The notes beneath the pieces are model-generated. The model saw only the letters and a program-made list of their open reading frames with translations. It had not been told where the DNA came from and ran no database searches. A stretch of DNA of 64,000 nucleotides, from contig OZ252260.1 of NCBI GenBank assembly GCA_965249925.1, positions 7,192,001-7,256,000 on the forward strand, read 5' to 3'. Position numbers and translations under genes: made by a program. This stretch comes from Hoeflea_A sp965249925 (GTDB taxonomy: Bacteria; Pseudomonadota; Alphaproteobacteria; Rhizobiales; Rhizobiaceae). Below are positions 1-8,279 of this stretch, piece after piece (position 1 is the first letter of the stretch; every line of letters begins with the position of its first letter).

Positions 1-1262
1 TCCCGTACGGTACGGCCGGCGCCGAGCGCCACGACGGCGGCGATGCCGGCCGCCTCGCCCATTGCCATACAGGGCGGGATTTCCCGGCTGGATTTCTGTG
101 CTTGCGGCGTCGCCGAATAGTGCCGCCCGGCGACCAGCAACTGATCGACGTCCTGCGGCACCATGGCCCGATACGGCGTGTAATAGTCGCGGCCACGGCA
201 CACAGTGTCGACGAAGTGACGGCGCGACATGACGTCCTGCTTGGTGACCACATACTCACCGATCAGCTGGCGGGTCTGGCGTACGCCGGTCTGCGGCGCG
301 TAATCGACCACATAGGCGTTTTCGAAGCCGGGCAGGTTTTCGTGGGCGAACGCCAGCAGCCGGTCCATGCGCGCCCTGCCCTCGAACTCGACCGCGGTCA
401 GGTCATCAACCTTGATGCCGTTGAGTTTCGGGATGTGCGGACAGTTCAGCCATACCACACCGGGCAGCGGCGTCTTCAGCCACCAGTAGTTCCAGCAGCC
501 GCCGATCAGCCGCTTCGCCTCATGATCGAGGCGGGCGAATTCTTCCGGACTGTCGTACTGAAACCGCTCGGCCCGGTCGGTGTCGACACCGCCCCACCGC
601 GATACCGTGGTGAGAATGAAGGAGCCCTCGACGAACCGCGCCCCGGCGCTGGCCGCAACGTCCAGATCCCCGCTGGTGTCGATGACCACGTCGCCCAAAA
701 TCGCCTGACGCCCTTCCTTGGTCTCGCAGATCACGCCTTTGATGGCGCCGTCCTCGACGATGGCCGAGGAAAACCAGGAGTGCAGGCGCAATTTGACGCC
801 GGATTCCCGAATGACGTCGTTTGACGCGCGTTTGAAGCCGTCGGGATCGAAGGCCGCGGCGTAGCAGACCGGATGCGGCATCGACTGCGTGTGGAAATCG
901 AACACACCCCAGCGTGACCATTTCTCCCACATCGCCTGGGTTTCGCGGACATCGGGCTGGCGATCGCGTTCCGTCGGAGTTACGCAAAGGCCCACCTTTT
1001 GCATGCGCTCGATCATCTCCATGCAGATACCGCGCACGGTGATCTCAAGGTCGTTGTGCATGTCGTCGAGAATCAGCACCATGCCGCCGGACGCGAGGCC
1101 GCCGAGATAGGGATAGCGTTCGAGCAGCGTGACCGAGGCGCCGTTGCGGGCGGCCGATACCGCCGCGGCGATGCCGGCGGGGCCGCCGCCGACCACGACC
1201 ACATCGGAGCGATCGACAATCGTCGCCTCGCGGGCTGTTTCGTGGATCGTTTGCGTATTCAT
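1..1262 (-). CDS. FAD-dependent oxidoreductase, FAD_oxidored type (3' end cut by window edge)
   Basis: The reading frame is open from an ATG at 1262 to the left edge, about 420 codons, so the C-terminus lies outside the window. Residues about 19-34 form a Rossmann nucleotide-binding site (VVVVGGGPAGIAAAVSAA), followed by the acidic end of the second strand (LLERYPYLGG). Near the edge lies a second flavin-contact segment of the kind seen in FAD_oxidored/thiamine-biosynthesis-like flavoproteins (PPCMAMGEAAGIAA). A GGAG motif 7 nt upstream supports the start. It is the last gene of a minus-strand operon after an ABC importer (70 nt gap from the permease), so it probably oxidises whatever that importer brings in. 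The substrate cannot be read from sequence. Confidence 0.8.
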   Translation of the reverse strand, partial: MNTQTIHETAREATIVDRSDVVVVGGGPAGIAAAVSAARNGASVTLLERYPYLGGLASGGMVLILDDMHNDLEITVRGICMEMIERMQKVGLCVTPTERDRQPDVRETQAMWEKWSRWGVFDFHTQSMPHPVCYAAAFDPDGFKRASNDVIRESGVKLRLHSWFSSAIVEDGAIKGVICETKEGRQAILGDVVIDTSGDLDVAASAGARFVEGSFILTTVSRWGGVDTDRAERFQYDSPEEFARLDHEAKRLIGGCWNYWWLKTPLPGVVWLNCPHIPKLNGIKVDDLTAVEFEGRARMDRLLAFAHENLPGFENAYVVDYAPQTGVRQTRQLIGEYVVTKQDVMSRRHFVDTVCRGRDYYTPYRAMVPQDVDQLLVAGRHYSATPQAQKSSREIPPCMAMGEAAGIAAVVALGAGRTVR

Positions 1263-1333
1263 GAGGCACTCCGTCCTGTCTTCCGGCTGCGGCAGCGGCC
1301 GGGTCTATGGTTTTCAATGCTCCGAGGCGCGGC

Positions 1334-2149
1334 TCAGTGAACGGCCGGCGCTTTCCAGCGGATGAGACGCCGCTCGGCAAAAGAGACGAGCGAAAAGAGG
1401 CAAACCGCCAACAGGGCCGCTGTAAACACGGTGGCGTAAAGCAGCGGTGCTCGGAAATTGTAAGTCGCCTCGATGATCAGGGCACCAAGACCGAAATTCG
1501 AGCCGATCCATTCGGCGACGATGGCGCCGATGACGCAGGTGGTGCTGGCGATCTTCAGGGCCGCGAACAGGAAGGGCAGAGAACTCTGCAACCGCACCTT
1601 CCAGAAGATTTCCGACTGGGTGGCCGATAGCACCCGCATCAAATCGAGCGTCGCCGGATTTACTGCCTTCAGACCGCGCACCATGTTGACCAGCGTCGGG
1701 AAGAAGCAGATCAGCGCCGCGATGATGATCTTCGGCGCCAGGCCATTGCCGAAAATGAGCACCAGGATCGGCGCCACCGCAATGATCGGGATGGTGTTGA
1801 TGAACACGGCGATCGGGTAAAAGGCGCGCTCCGCGGTCTGGCTGTGCACGAACAGCACGGCGAGCAGGATGGCGATCAGATTGCCGCAAATGAAACCCAA
1901 CAGCGCTTCGAAAAATGTCGGCCAGAAGTTCTTGAACAGGACCCCGGCATTTTCACCGAATGCACCGAGCACCTCGATAGGGCTGGGCGCCATGTATGTA
2001 GGAACGGAGAATCCTGTGACGATCCCCTGCCAAAGCAGCAGCAGTCCGATCACGGCAACGATCGCCGGCAGTCTCTCACGGTTGCGGTCCAGCCATGCGA
2101 TCCAGACCGGAGTCGGGTCTTCCGATCGTTTCTCGACAAAATCGGTCAT
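1334..2149 (-). CDS. ABC transporter permease, NitT/TauT (SsuC/ThiX-like) family
   Basis: A 271-residue inner-membrane protein with about six hydrophobic segments and the BPD permease EAA-like loop in the second half (about residues 170-195, LSATQSEIFWKVRLQSSLPF), which docks on the ATPase. The family imports small organic anions, sulfonates, nitrate or thiamine pyrimidine precursors. The start lies 3 nt after the stop of the ATPase gene at 2153, so the two are co-translated. The order SBP, ATPase, permease, FAD oxidoreductase makes one operon. The substrate is unknown. Confidence 0.88.
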   Translation of the reverse strand: MTDFVEKRSEDPTPVWIAWLDRNRERLPAIVAVIGLLLLWQGIVTGFSVPTYMAPSPIEVLGAFGENAGVLFKNFWPTFFEALLGFICGNLIAILLAVLFVHSQTAERAFYPIAVFINTIPIIAVAPILVLIFGNGLAPKIIIAALICFFPTLVNMVRGLKAVNPATLDLMRVLSATQSEIFWKVRLQSSLPFLFAALKIASTTCVIGAIVAEWIGSNFGLGALIIEATYNFRAPLLYATVFTAALLAVCLFSLVSFAERRLIRWKAPAVH

Positions 2150-2152
2150 CGA

Positions 2153-2959
2153 TCAGCACTCCTCCAGCAGTTGCCGCAGATGCGCTGTGATCTGCACGAA
2201 TTCCATCGTGTCGCGCACCGGCAAACGACGCGGCAGCGGCAGGTCGACCGGCATGTATTCCTTTACCCGGCCCGGATGCGACGCCAGAACCAACACCCTC
2301 TGGCCGAGGAATGCGGCCTCTGGAATCGAATGGGTGACAAACAGGATCGTCGTTCCGGTTTCCTGCCAGATCCGCAGCAGTTCCTCGTTGAGTTTGTCGC
2401 GGGTGATTTCGTCAAGCGCGCCGAATGGTTCGTCCATCAGCAGAATGCGTGGTTTGGTGACCAGCGCCCGTGCGATGGCGACCCGCTGGCGCATGCCGCC
2501 GGAAAGTTCCGAAGGCAGCGCTTTCTCGCGTCCCTTGAGGCCGACCAGATCGAGCAAATCCATCGGATCGGCATGTGCCGGCCCCGGATTGCCGACCTCC
2601 AACGGCAGCTTGACGTTGTCGATCGCGCTGCGCCAGGGCAGCAGCGTGGCATCCTGAAACACGAAGGCGAAATCGCGGGATTTGCGCGCCTCTTCGGGCG
2701 TGCGGCCATGAACCCTGATCTCTCCCGACGCCACCGGCACCAGGTCGGCGATCGCTCGCAACAAAGTGGACTTGCCGCAGCCGGACGGTCCGAGCATGGT
2801 CACGAGAGCGCCTTCGGCTATGTCGACGGTAACGCCTTTTAGTGCCGTCACTCCAGCGTCGCCGCTGCCGAACCGCACATCGATATCGTCGACCGAAACG
2901 GCGGGTGCCGTTTCCGCCTTCGCGGAAACGGTATCCTCGGCAACATCCAGAACAGCCAT
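2153..2959 (-). CDS. ABC transporter ATP-binding protein, NitT/TauT family
   Basis: A 268-residue ABC ATPase. Visible motifs in order are Walker A (GPSGCGKST), Q-loop (FAFVFQDATLLPW), signature (LSGGMRQRVAIARAL), Walker B and D-loop (ILLMDEPFGALD) and switch histidine (ILFVTHSIPEAAFL). The LPW after the Q-loop is typical of SsuB/TauB/NrtD-like ATPases. It energises the adjacent permease. The N-terminal 20 residues before the ABC domain are an unremarkable extension. The stop is 3 nt before the permease start and the start is 6 nt after the substrate-binding-protein stop. Confidence 0.92.
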   Translation of the reverse strand: MAVLDVAEDTVSAKAETAPAVSVDDIDVRFGSGDAGVTALKGVTVDIAEGALVTMLGPSGCGKSTLLRAIADLVPVASGEIRVHGRTPEEARKSRDFAFVFQDATLLPWRSAIDNVKLPLEVGNPGPAHADPMDLLDLVGLKGREKALPSELSGGMRQRVAIARALVTKPRILLMDEPFGALDEITRDKLNEELLRIWQETGTTILFVTHSIPEAAFLGQRVLVLASHPGRVKEYMPVDLPLPRRLPVRDTMEFVQITAHLRQLLEEC

Positions 2960-2965
2960 CGGACC

Positions 2966-3997
2966 CTATCCAATCTGTTTGCGAATGTCCGCTGTGGCAT
3001 CCAGGATCGACAGGGTCATCACCTGATCGACGGTCGGCACGTCGCCCTTGAACTGCTCGAGATCGGCGTAGACGTCGATCTGCCGCTGCCAGTTCTCCTT
3101 GTTCATGGTGGCCCAGCCGTTTTCGGTGGTCGTCGCATCGAAGCTGAAGCCCAGAACGCCTTTCACGGCCTCCAGTTCGCTCTCCTTGTTGAGATTCGGG
3201 TAGGCCGCCACCAGCATATCCACCGCCTCTTCCGGATTGTCCTTGGCATAACCCCAGCCGCGGGCCGAGCCGCGCAGGAACTTGGTCAGCGTATCCGAAT
3301 GCTCGCCCAGTTCTTTGTCTGTCGTGTAATAGACATTGGCGTAGAGCTGGATGCCAGCGTCCCAAAGCATCATGTCGACGCGGTCGTTACCGAGGATTTT
3401 CAGGGCGTTGGTGTTGGTCATCCAGCCGGTCACCGCCTGCGCCTGGCCGGTCAGCAGCTGGTTCATGTCGGAGCCCATATTGACGATCTCAACCTGGTCT
3501 TCCGGGATACCGTTCTTGGCCAACAGGGCCCGCAGCAGGATGTAGGCGGTCGGCTGGGTTGCGATGGTCTTGCCGACCATGTCCTGCGGCTTGCGAATGG
3601 GATCCTTTTCCAGCGAGAAATAGGTGAAAGGGTGCTTCTGGTAGCCGGCGGCAAACGCCTTGATCGGGATACCGGCCGAACGGGCCAGCATGATCGATGG
3701 GCTCGACGAAATCTGGCCGAGCGTCGATTGCCCCGCGGCGACGCCGCCGACGCCGTCGACATTCGGACCGCCCGGCGTGATGTCCAGTTCAACGCCCTCT
3801 TCGGTGTAGAAGCCTTTCGTCTTGGCGACGACCTCGCCGAGAATGCCGTTGGAGGCCAACCAGCCGAGCTGCATGCGCACCTCGTGGCCGGCGGCAAGGC
3901 CGGGTGTCACGGTGATCAGGCTCTGTGTCGCTGCCAGCCCGCCGAGGGCGGCGGAAAATTTCAAGAGATCGCGGCGGTTGATTGTTGCTTTGTTCAT
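2966..3997 (-). CDS. ABC transporter substrate-binding protein, NMT1/THI5-like, Tat signal
   Basis: A 343-residue periplasmic binding protein read from the ATG at 3997, which has GGGAG upstream; an earlier in-frame start would place the signal too far inside. The N-terminus carries a twin-arginine signal (NRRDLLKF at about residues 7-14, then a hydrophobic stretch and a cleavage region near GLAA). The mature part follows the NMT1/SsuA-like pattern (MQLGWLASNGILGEVVAKTKGFY, then TPGGPNVDGVGGVAAGQ). It is the first gene of the operon with ATPase, permease and FAD oxidoreductase. Tat export implies folding before export. The ligand is unknown; the family binds amine, pyrimidine or sulfonate-like molecules. 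Confidence 0.88.
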   Translation of the reverse strand: MNKATINRRDLLKFSAALGGLAATQSLITVTPGLAAGHEVRMQLGWLASNGILGEVVAKTKGFYTEEGVELDITPGGPNVDGVGGVAAGQSTLGQISSSPSIMLARSAGIPIKAFAAGYQKHPFTYFSLEKDPIRKPQDMVGKTIATQPTAYILLRALLAKNGIPEDQVEIVNMGSDMNQLLTGQAQAVTGWMTNTNALKILGNDRVDMMLWDAGIQLYANVYYTTDKELGEHSDTLTKFLRGSARGWGYAKDNPEEAVDMLVAAYPNLNKESELEAVKGVLGFSFDATTTENGWATMNKENWQRQIDVYADLEQFKGDVPTVDQVMTLSILDATADIRKQIG

Positions 3998-4105
3998 CGA
4001 ATGTGCTCCCGGGGATCCCGCATCTTTGTTGTGCAACGCCCAAGTCAGGGCGCTGGAATGATGAAGAAGCCGAGCGTTCGAATAAAGAACAATATTTCGT
4101 GTGAT

Positions 4106-4126
4106 TCGTTGCCGTTTCGGCAACGA
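4106..4126. promoter_or_regulatory. Perfect inverted repeat upstream of the Tat-exported binding protein
   Basis: Nine-base arms TCGTTGCCG and CGGCAACGA are separated by TTT. The repeat is 109 nt upstream of the ATG at 3997 and 73 nt downstream of the CoA-ligase stop. No T-tract follows on the minus strand, so an operator of the downstream ABC operon is more likely than a terminator. The binding protein is unknown. Confidence 0.45.
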
Positions 4127-4198
4127 CTTTGGTGAGTTTTTGGGACGGACGCCGCACTCGTGCAGACAGCGGTCGAACGGGTATCGCTGTCGCTTCCG

Positions 4199-5824
4199 TC
4201 AGGACCTGAGGCGGAAGCGCTGAATCTTGCCGGTTTGCGTTTTCGGCAGGGCGTCGATGAACTTCATAGATCTCGGGTATTTGTAAGGCGCGATGGTCGC
4301 CTTGACGTGGTCCTGCAGCCGCTTGACCGTCTGCTCATCAGCGGCGACGCCCTCGTTGAGCACCACATGGGCCTCGACAATCTCGCCGCGTTCCGGATCC
4401 GGAGCGCCAATCACACCACATTCAGCAACATCGTCGTGGGAAAGCAAGGCGGCCTCCACCTCCGGACCGGCAATGTTGTAGCCGGCCGAAATGATCATGT
4501 CGTCAGAACGGGCGACAAAATGGAAAATGCCGTCCTCGTCTTCCATGAACGTATCGCCGGTCAGGTTCCAGCCGTCACGCACGTATTTCTTCTGACGTTC
4601 GTCATGCAGATAGCGGCAGCCGGTGGGTCCGCGTACCGCCAGGCTGCCTGGTTCTCCACGCGGCTTTTCGTTCATGTCCTGATCGACAATACACGCCTCG
4701 TAACCGGTCACCGGCGTGCCGGTCGCACCGGCCGCCGAGTGGCCAAGACGGTTCGAAATAAAGATATGCAGCATTTCGGTGGCGCCGATGCCATCGAGTA
4801 ACGGCTTGCCTGTCTTCGACATCCACGCGTCGTAAACCGGCGGCGGCAGGGTTTCACCCGCAGAGACGGCCATGCGCAGCGACGACAGGTCGGCGCCCTC
4901 CTCCATCGCCGCCAGCATGGCGCGATAGGCGGTGGGCGCGGTAAAGCAGATCGTCGCCTTATAGGTCTGGATAATGTCGATCATGTTGGGCGGTGTGGCG
5001 CTTTCCAGCAGCGTCGCGGCGGCACCGAAGCGCAACGGGAAGATCGCCAGTCCGCCGAGGCCGAAAGTGAAGGCGAGCGGCGGCGAGCCAACGAACACGT
5101 CGTCCGGTGTGACACTCAACACCTCGCGCGCATAGCCGTCGGCAATGATCAGCAAATCCCGGTGGAAATGCATGGTCGCTTTCGGTTCGCCGGTGGTTCC
5201 GGACGTAAAACCGAGCAGCGCCACGTCGTCGCGGCCGGTCTGCACCGCGTCGAACAGCACCGGTTTGTTGAGCGCGATACGGTCGAGTTCCGCGTCGTGA
5301 TTGGCGGTGCCGTCGAACCCGACCACCTTTTCCAGGAAACGGCTGTCCTTGGCGCAACTGACCAGTTCGTCCATCAGCCTCGTATCGCACAGAGCCAGCG
5401 CCACCTCGGCCTTGTCGACGATCTTCGCCAGTTCGCCGGCGCGCAGCATCGGCATGGTGTTGACCACCACAGCGCCGGCCTTGGTCGCCGCCAACCAACA
5501 GGCGACCATCGCCGGGTTGTTGGCAGATCGAACCAGCACCCGATTGCCGGGTTTGACGCCGTAATCCTCGACCAGCGCATGGGCGATGCGGTTGGTCCAG
5601 TCTGCGAGCTCCTTGTAGGTGCGTCGCCGGCCGTTGCCGATCAGTGCCGTATGATCGGCAAAGCCCTGATCGACCATCCGGTCGGTGAGTTCCACCCCAG
5701 CGTTCAGGTAATCCGGATAGTCGAAACCGTCGAGCTTGAAATCCGGCCACTGATCAAAGGGCGGCAGGTTGTCCCGCGCGAAAGTATCGGTATGGGCCGA
5801 CGGGCCAAGGGATATACTGGTCAT
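4199..5824 (-). CDS. Aryl/acyl-CoA ligase (2-aminobenzoate/benzoate-CoA ligase-like)
   Basis: A 541-residue ANL-superfamily ligase that activates a carboxylate to its CoA thioester with ATP. The phosphate-binding loop is at residues 206-217 (FTSGTTGEPKAT), followed by the adenylation motifs GIGATEMLHIF and LTGDTF. The C-terminal catalytic lysine lies in PKTQTGK (about K533). Overall pattern and neighbours match the benzoate-CoA ligase group that includes 2-aminobenzoate-CoA ligase. The gene overlaps the acyl-CoA dehydrogenase gene by ATGA at 5821-5824 and is last in a five-gene operon. The aromatic substrate is inferred from operon content; another aryl or cyclic acid is possible. Confidence 0.82.
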   Translation of the reverse strand: MTSISLGPSAHTDTFARDNLPPFDQWPDFKLDGFDYPDYLNAGVELTDRMVDQGFADHTALIGNGRRRTYKELADWTNRIAHALVEDYGVKPGNRVLVRSANNPAMVACWLAATKAGAVVVNTMPMLRAGELAKIVDKAEVALALCDTRLMDELVSCAKDSRFLEKVVGFDGTANHDAELDRIALNKPVLFDAVQTGRDDVALLGFTSGTTGEPKATMHFHRDLLIIADGYAREVLSVTPDDVFVGSPPLAFTFGLGGLAIFPLRFGAAATLLESATPPNMIDIIQTYKATICFTAPTAYRAMLAAMEEGADLSSLRMAVSAGETLPPPVYDAWMSKTGKPLLDGIGATEMLHIFISNRLGHSAAGATGTPVTGYEACIVDQDMNEKPRGEPGSLAVRGPTGCRYLHDERQKKYVRDGWNLTGDTFMEDEDGIFHFVARSDDMIISAGYNIAGPEVEAALLSHDDVAECGVIGAPDPERGEIVEAHVVLNEGVAADEQTVKRLQDHVKATIAPYKYPRSMKFIDALPKTQTGKIQRFRLRS

Positions 5825-6990
5825 TGTGCGCCTCCAGCCGCTGCCAGCGCCTGACGTGCGATGATCACCTTCTGCACGTCGGAAGCGCCTTCATAGATTC
5901 TAAGGGCTCGGATCTCCCGGTAAAGGCTTTCGACGATATGCCCCTTGCGCACCCCGTCGCCGCCGTGAATCTGCACTGCTTTGTCGATCACCGACTGGGC
6001 ATGGTCGGTGGCATAAAGCTTGGCCATAGCCGCCTCGCGGGTGATGCGCGGCGCACCACTGTCCTTCGCCCATGCAGCCCGATAGATCAGCAGGGCCGCG
6101 GCATCGATATCGAGCGCCATGTCGGCGATATGCCCCTGCACCATCTGCAGCTCGCTGAGCGGCGCACCGAAAAGCTCGCGCGAAGCGGCGCGCGATACGG
6201 TCTCGTCCAGGGCGCGGCGGGCAAAGCCGAGAGCCGCCGCACCGACCGTCGGACGGAATGTGTCGAGCACCGCCATGGCGATCTTGAAACCCTCGCCCGG
6301 CCGGCCGATGAGCGCATCGGCGGGGATCCGGCAATCCTCGAACGACAGTCTTGCCAATGGGTGCGGTGCAACCACGTCGAGGCGTTCGGCAACGTTGAGG
6401 CCCGGCGTGTCCGCTGACACGACAAAGGCACTGATCCCGCGCGCGCCCGGCGCCTCGCCGGTGCGGGCAAACACCGTGTACATATCGGCGAGGCCGCCAT
6501 TGGAGATCCAGGTCTTTTCGCCGTTCAGCACGTAATCGGTGCCGTCCAGGACCGCCGTCATGTCCATGTTGGCGACGTCGGAACCGGAACGCGGCTCCGA
6601 CAGGGCAAAGGCCGAAAGCGCCTGGCCGCGGCGAGTGTGCGGAAGCCAGCGCTCCCGTTGCCCCGGTGAGCCGTACAGCGACAGGGCGCCGGTTCCGAGA
6701 CCCTGCATGGCGAAGACGAAATCCGCGAGGCCGTCGTGACGGGCCAGGATTTCCCGCGTCAGACACAGGCTGCGAACGTCGAGCGGCCGGTCGGGATCGG
6801 CCGGATCCACCGCCGTGTGCAGCAACCAGTCGGCCTCCCCGAGGCGCTCGGCGATGGTTCGGCAGCAGCCATCGAGATCGCTGTGATCGAGATCGTCTAG
6901 ATTGCGGCCGGCCCAGGCGTCCAGAGCCTCATAGAAGGCACCATGCCGCTCTTCGAAGAAGGGCCAGGTCAGAAAGCTGCGATCCGCCAT
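5821..6990 (-). CDS. Acyl-CoA dehydrogenase family protein
   Basis: A 389-residue FAD-dependent acyl-CoA dehydrogenase of usual length. FAD/substrate-binding signatures are seen in the middle domain (ALSEPRSGSDVANM and GEKTWISNGGLADMY), and the catalytic glutamate region is near the C-terminus (LRIYEGASDVQKVIIARQAL). It introduces a double bond alpha-beta to the thioester and passes electrons to ETF. It lies between the enoyl-CoA hydratase (3 nt gap) and the CoA ligase (4 nt overlap), so it probably works on the CoA ester made by that ligase. Confidence 0.9.
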   Translation of the reverse strand: MADRSFLTWPFFEERHGAFYEALDAWAGRNLDDLDHSDLDGCCRTIAERLGEADWLLHTAVDPADPDRPLDVRSLCLTREILARHDGLADFVFAMQGLGTGALSLYGSPGQRERWLPHTRRGQALSAFALSEPRSGSDVANMDMTAVLDGTDYVLNGEKTWISNGGLADMYTVFARTGEAPGARGISAFVVSADTPGLNVAERLDVVAPHPLARLSFEDCRIPADALIGRPGEGFKIAMAVLDTFRPTVGAAALGFARRALDETVSRAASRELFGAPLSELQMVQGHIADMALDIDAAALLIYRAAWAKDSGAPRITREAAMAKLYATDHAQSVIDKAVQIHGGDGVRKGHIVESLYREIRALRIYEGASDVQKVIIARQALAAAGGAQ

Positions 6991-6993
6991 GCA

Positions 6994-7806
6994 TCAGTCC
7001 CCTTCGAAAACCGGTTTTTGCTTGGCGACAAACGCATCATAAGCGCGCCGGAAATCCCTGGTCTGCATGCAGATGGCCTGCGCCTGTGCCTCCGCCTCGA
7101 TCGCTTCGTCGATGGACATCGCCCATTCCTGCTTCAGCATGGTTTTGGTGATCATATGGCCGAAATTGGGGCCAGCGGCCAGTTTGGTGGCAAATCCGAT
7201 CGCTTCGGATTCGAGTTCGGACGCCTCGACAAGCCGGTTGTAAAACCCCCAACGCTCTCCCTCCTCGCCACTCATGCTGCGGCCCGTAAACAACAGTTCG
7301 GCGGCTCGCCCCTGCCCGATAATACGCGGCAGGATCGCACAGGCCCCCATGTCGCACCCTGCAAGCCCGACGCGGGTGAACAGGAAGGCCGTTTTTGCTT
7401 CAGGTGTCGCGAACCGCATATCCGACGCCATGGCAATGATGGCACCGGCGCCAACGCACACGCCGTCAATCGCCGCGATGATCGGCTTGCCACAGCCGAC
7501 CATCGCCTTTACCAGGTCACCGGTCATGCGGGTGAACTCGAGCAGTCCTTTCATATCGCGATCAAGCAGCGGACCAATGATGTCGTGCACATCGCCGCCG
7601 GAACAGAAATTGCCACCGTTGGAAGCGAAAACGACCGCATCGACATCATCGGCGTAAACAAGACCGCGAAAACAGTCACGCAGCTCCGCGTAGCTGTCGA
7701 AAGTCAGGGGATTTTTGCGTTCCGGGCGCGTCAGCCGGACGACGGCCACCTTGCCATCCATGCGCCATTCAAAATGTTCCGGCGAAAGCCCTGCCATCGA
7801 ACTCAT
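6994..7806 (-). CDS. Enoyl-CoA hydratase/isomerase family protein
   Basis: A 270-residue crotonase-fold protein. I start it at 7806 (MSSMAGLSPE) because that ATG overlaps the marR stop as ATGA and has GGAGG 9 nt upstream. The oxyanion-hole region is recognisable (FASNGGNFCSGGDVHD and GVCVGAGAIIAMASDMRFATP). The following segment reads AFLFTRVGLAGCDMGA where classical hydratases have FGQPEILLG, so the usual first catalytic glutamate is not obvious and Arg seems to occupy its place. It may therefore catalyse a hydratase-related step (isomerisation or ring hydrolysis) on a cyclic CoA ester. Confidence 0.85.
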   Translation of the reverse strand: MSSMAGLSPEHFEWRMDGKVAVVRLTRPERKNPLTFDSYAELRDCFRGLVYADDVDAVVFASNGGNFCSGGDVHDIIGPLLDRDMKGLLEFTRMTGDLVKAMVGCGKPIIAAIDGVCVGAGAIIAMASDMRFATPEAKTAFLFTRVGLAGCDMGACAILPRIIGQGRAAELLFTGRSMSGEEGERWGFYNRLVEASELESEAIGFATKLAAGPNFGHMITKTMLKQEWAMSIDEAIEAEAQAQAICMQTRDFRRAYDAFVAKQKPVFEGD

Positions 7807-8279
7807 CGTATCATGCCTCCAGAAATGGTGATGCTGTCGAGCAATTCGATCAGCCGGTCTGTCTCGTCGTCGTCCAGAGAGCTGAGCATGCCGCTGACCC
7901 AACCCTCATGGATCCGCGCCATGTCCGCAAATGCCTCCCGCCCCTTTTCAGTCAGTCGAACCACCATGGCCCGCCGATCACCGCTGACCGGGACACGGAT
8001 GACCAGACCGTCCGAAACCAGCCTTTCGACGATCCCGGTAACATTGCCGTTGGAGACCATGAGCGCGGCCGACAGCTCGCTCATCTTAAGTCCCCGCTCC
8101 TCACGGTAAAGGGCCGCCAAGACATCGAAACGCGGCAGTGTGGTGGCGAACTCGACGCGCAGTCGATCGCGTATTTCCGTTTCGATCTGGCGCGTTACCC
8201 GCAGCAGCCGCAGCCAGGCGCGTAAGCGCTGCTTGTCCCGGTCGACGGTGGTGGATGTATCCGGATTGGGGTTGCTCAT
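7803..8279 (-). CDS. MarR-family transcriptional regulator
   Basis: A 158-residue protein started at 8279 (MSNPNPDTST), where its ATG overlaps the SDR stop as ATGA; longer upstream reading lies inside the SDR gene. It shows the MarR winged helix (TLPRFDVLAALYREERGLKM, then SELSAALMVSNGNVTGIVERL, then the wing RVPVSGDRRAMVVRLTEKG). In this operon type MarR proteins commonly bind the pathway's CoA thioester and repress their own operon. A palindrome at 9191-9208 ahead of the SDR gene is the natural operator candidate. Its position inside the catabolic operon implies autoregulation. Confidence 0.9.
   Translation of the reverse strand: MSNPNPDTSTTVDRDKQRLRAWLRLLRVTRQIETEIRDRLRVEFATTLPRFDVLAALYREERGLKMSELSAALMVSNGNVTGIVERLVSDGLVIRVPVSGDRRAMVVRLTEKGREAFADMARIHEGWVSGMLSSLDDDETDRLIELLDSITISGGMIR

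Noticed and set aside
4106..4126. Hairpin considered as terminator of the aryl-CoA operon
   Set aside because: No T-tract follows on the minus strand; listed instead as an operator candidate.
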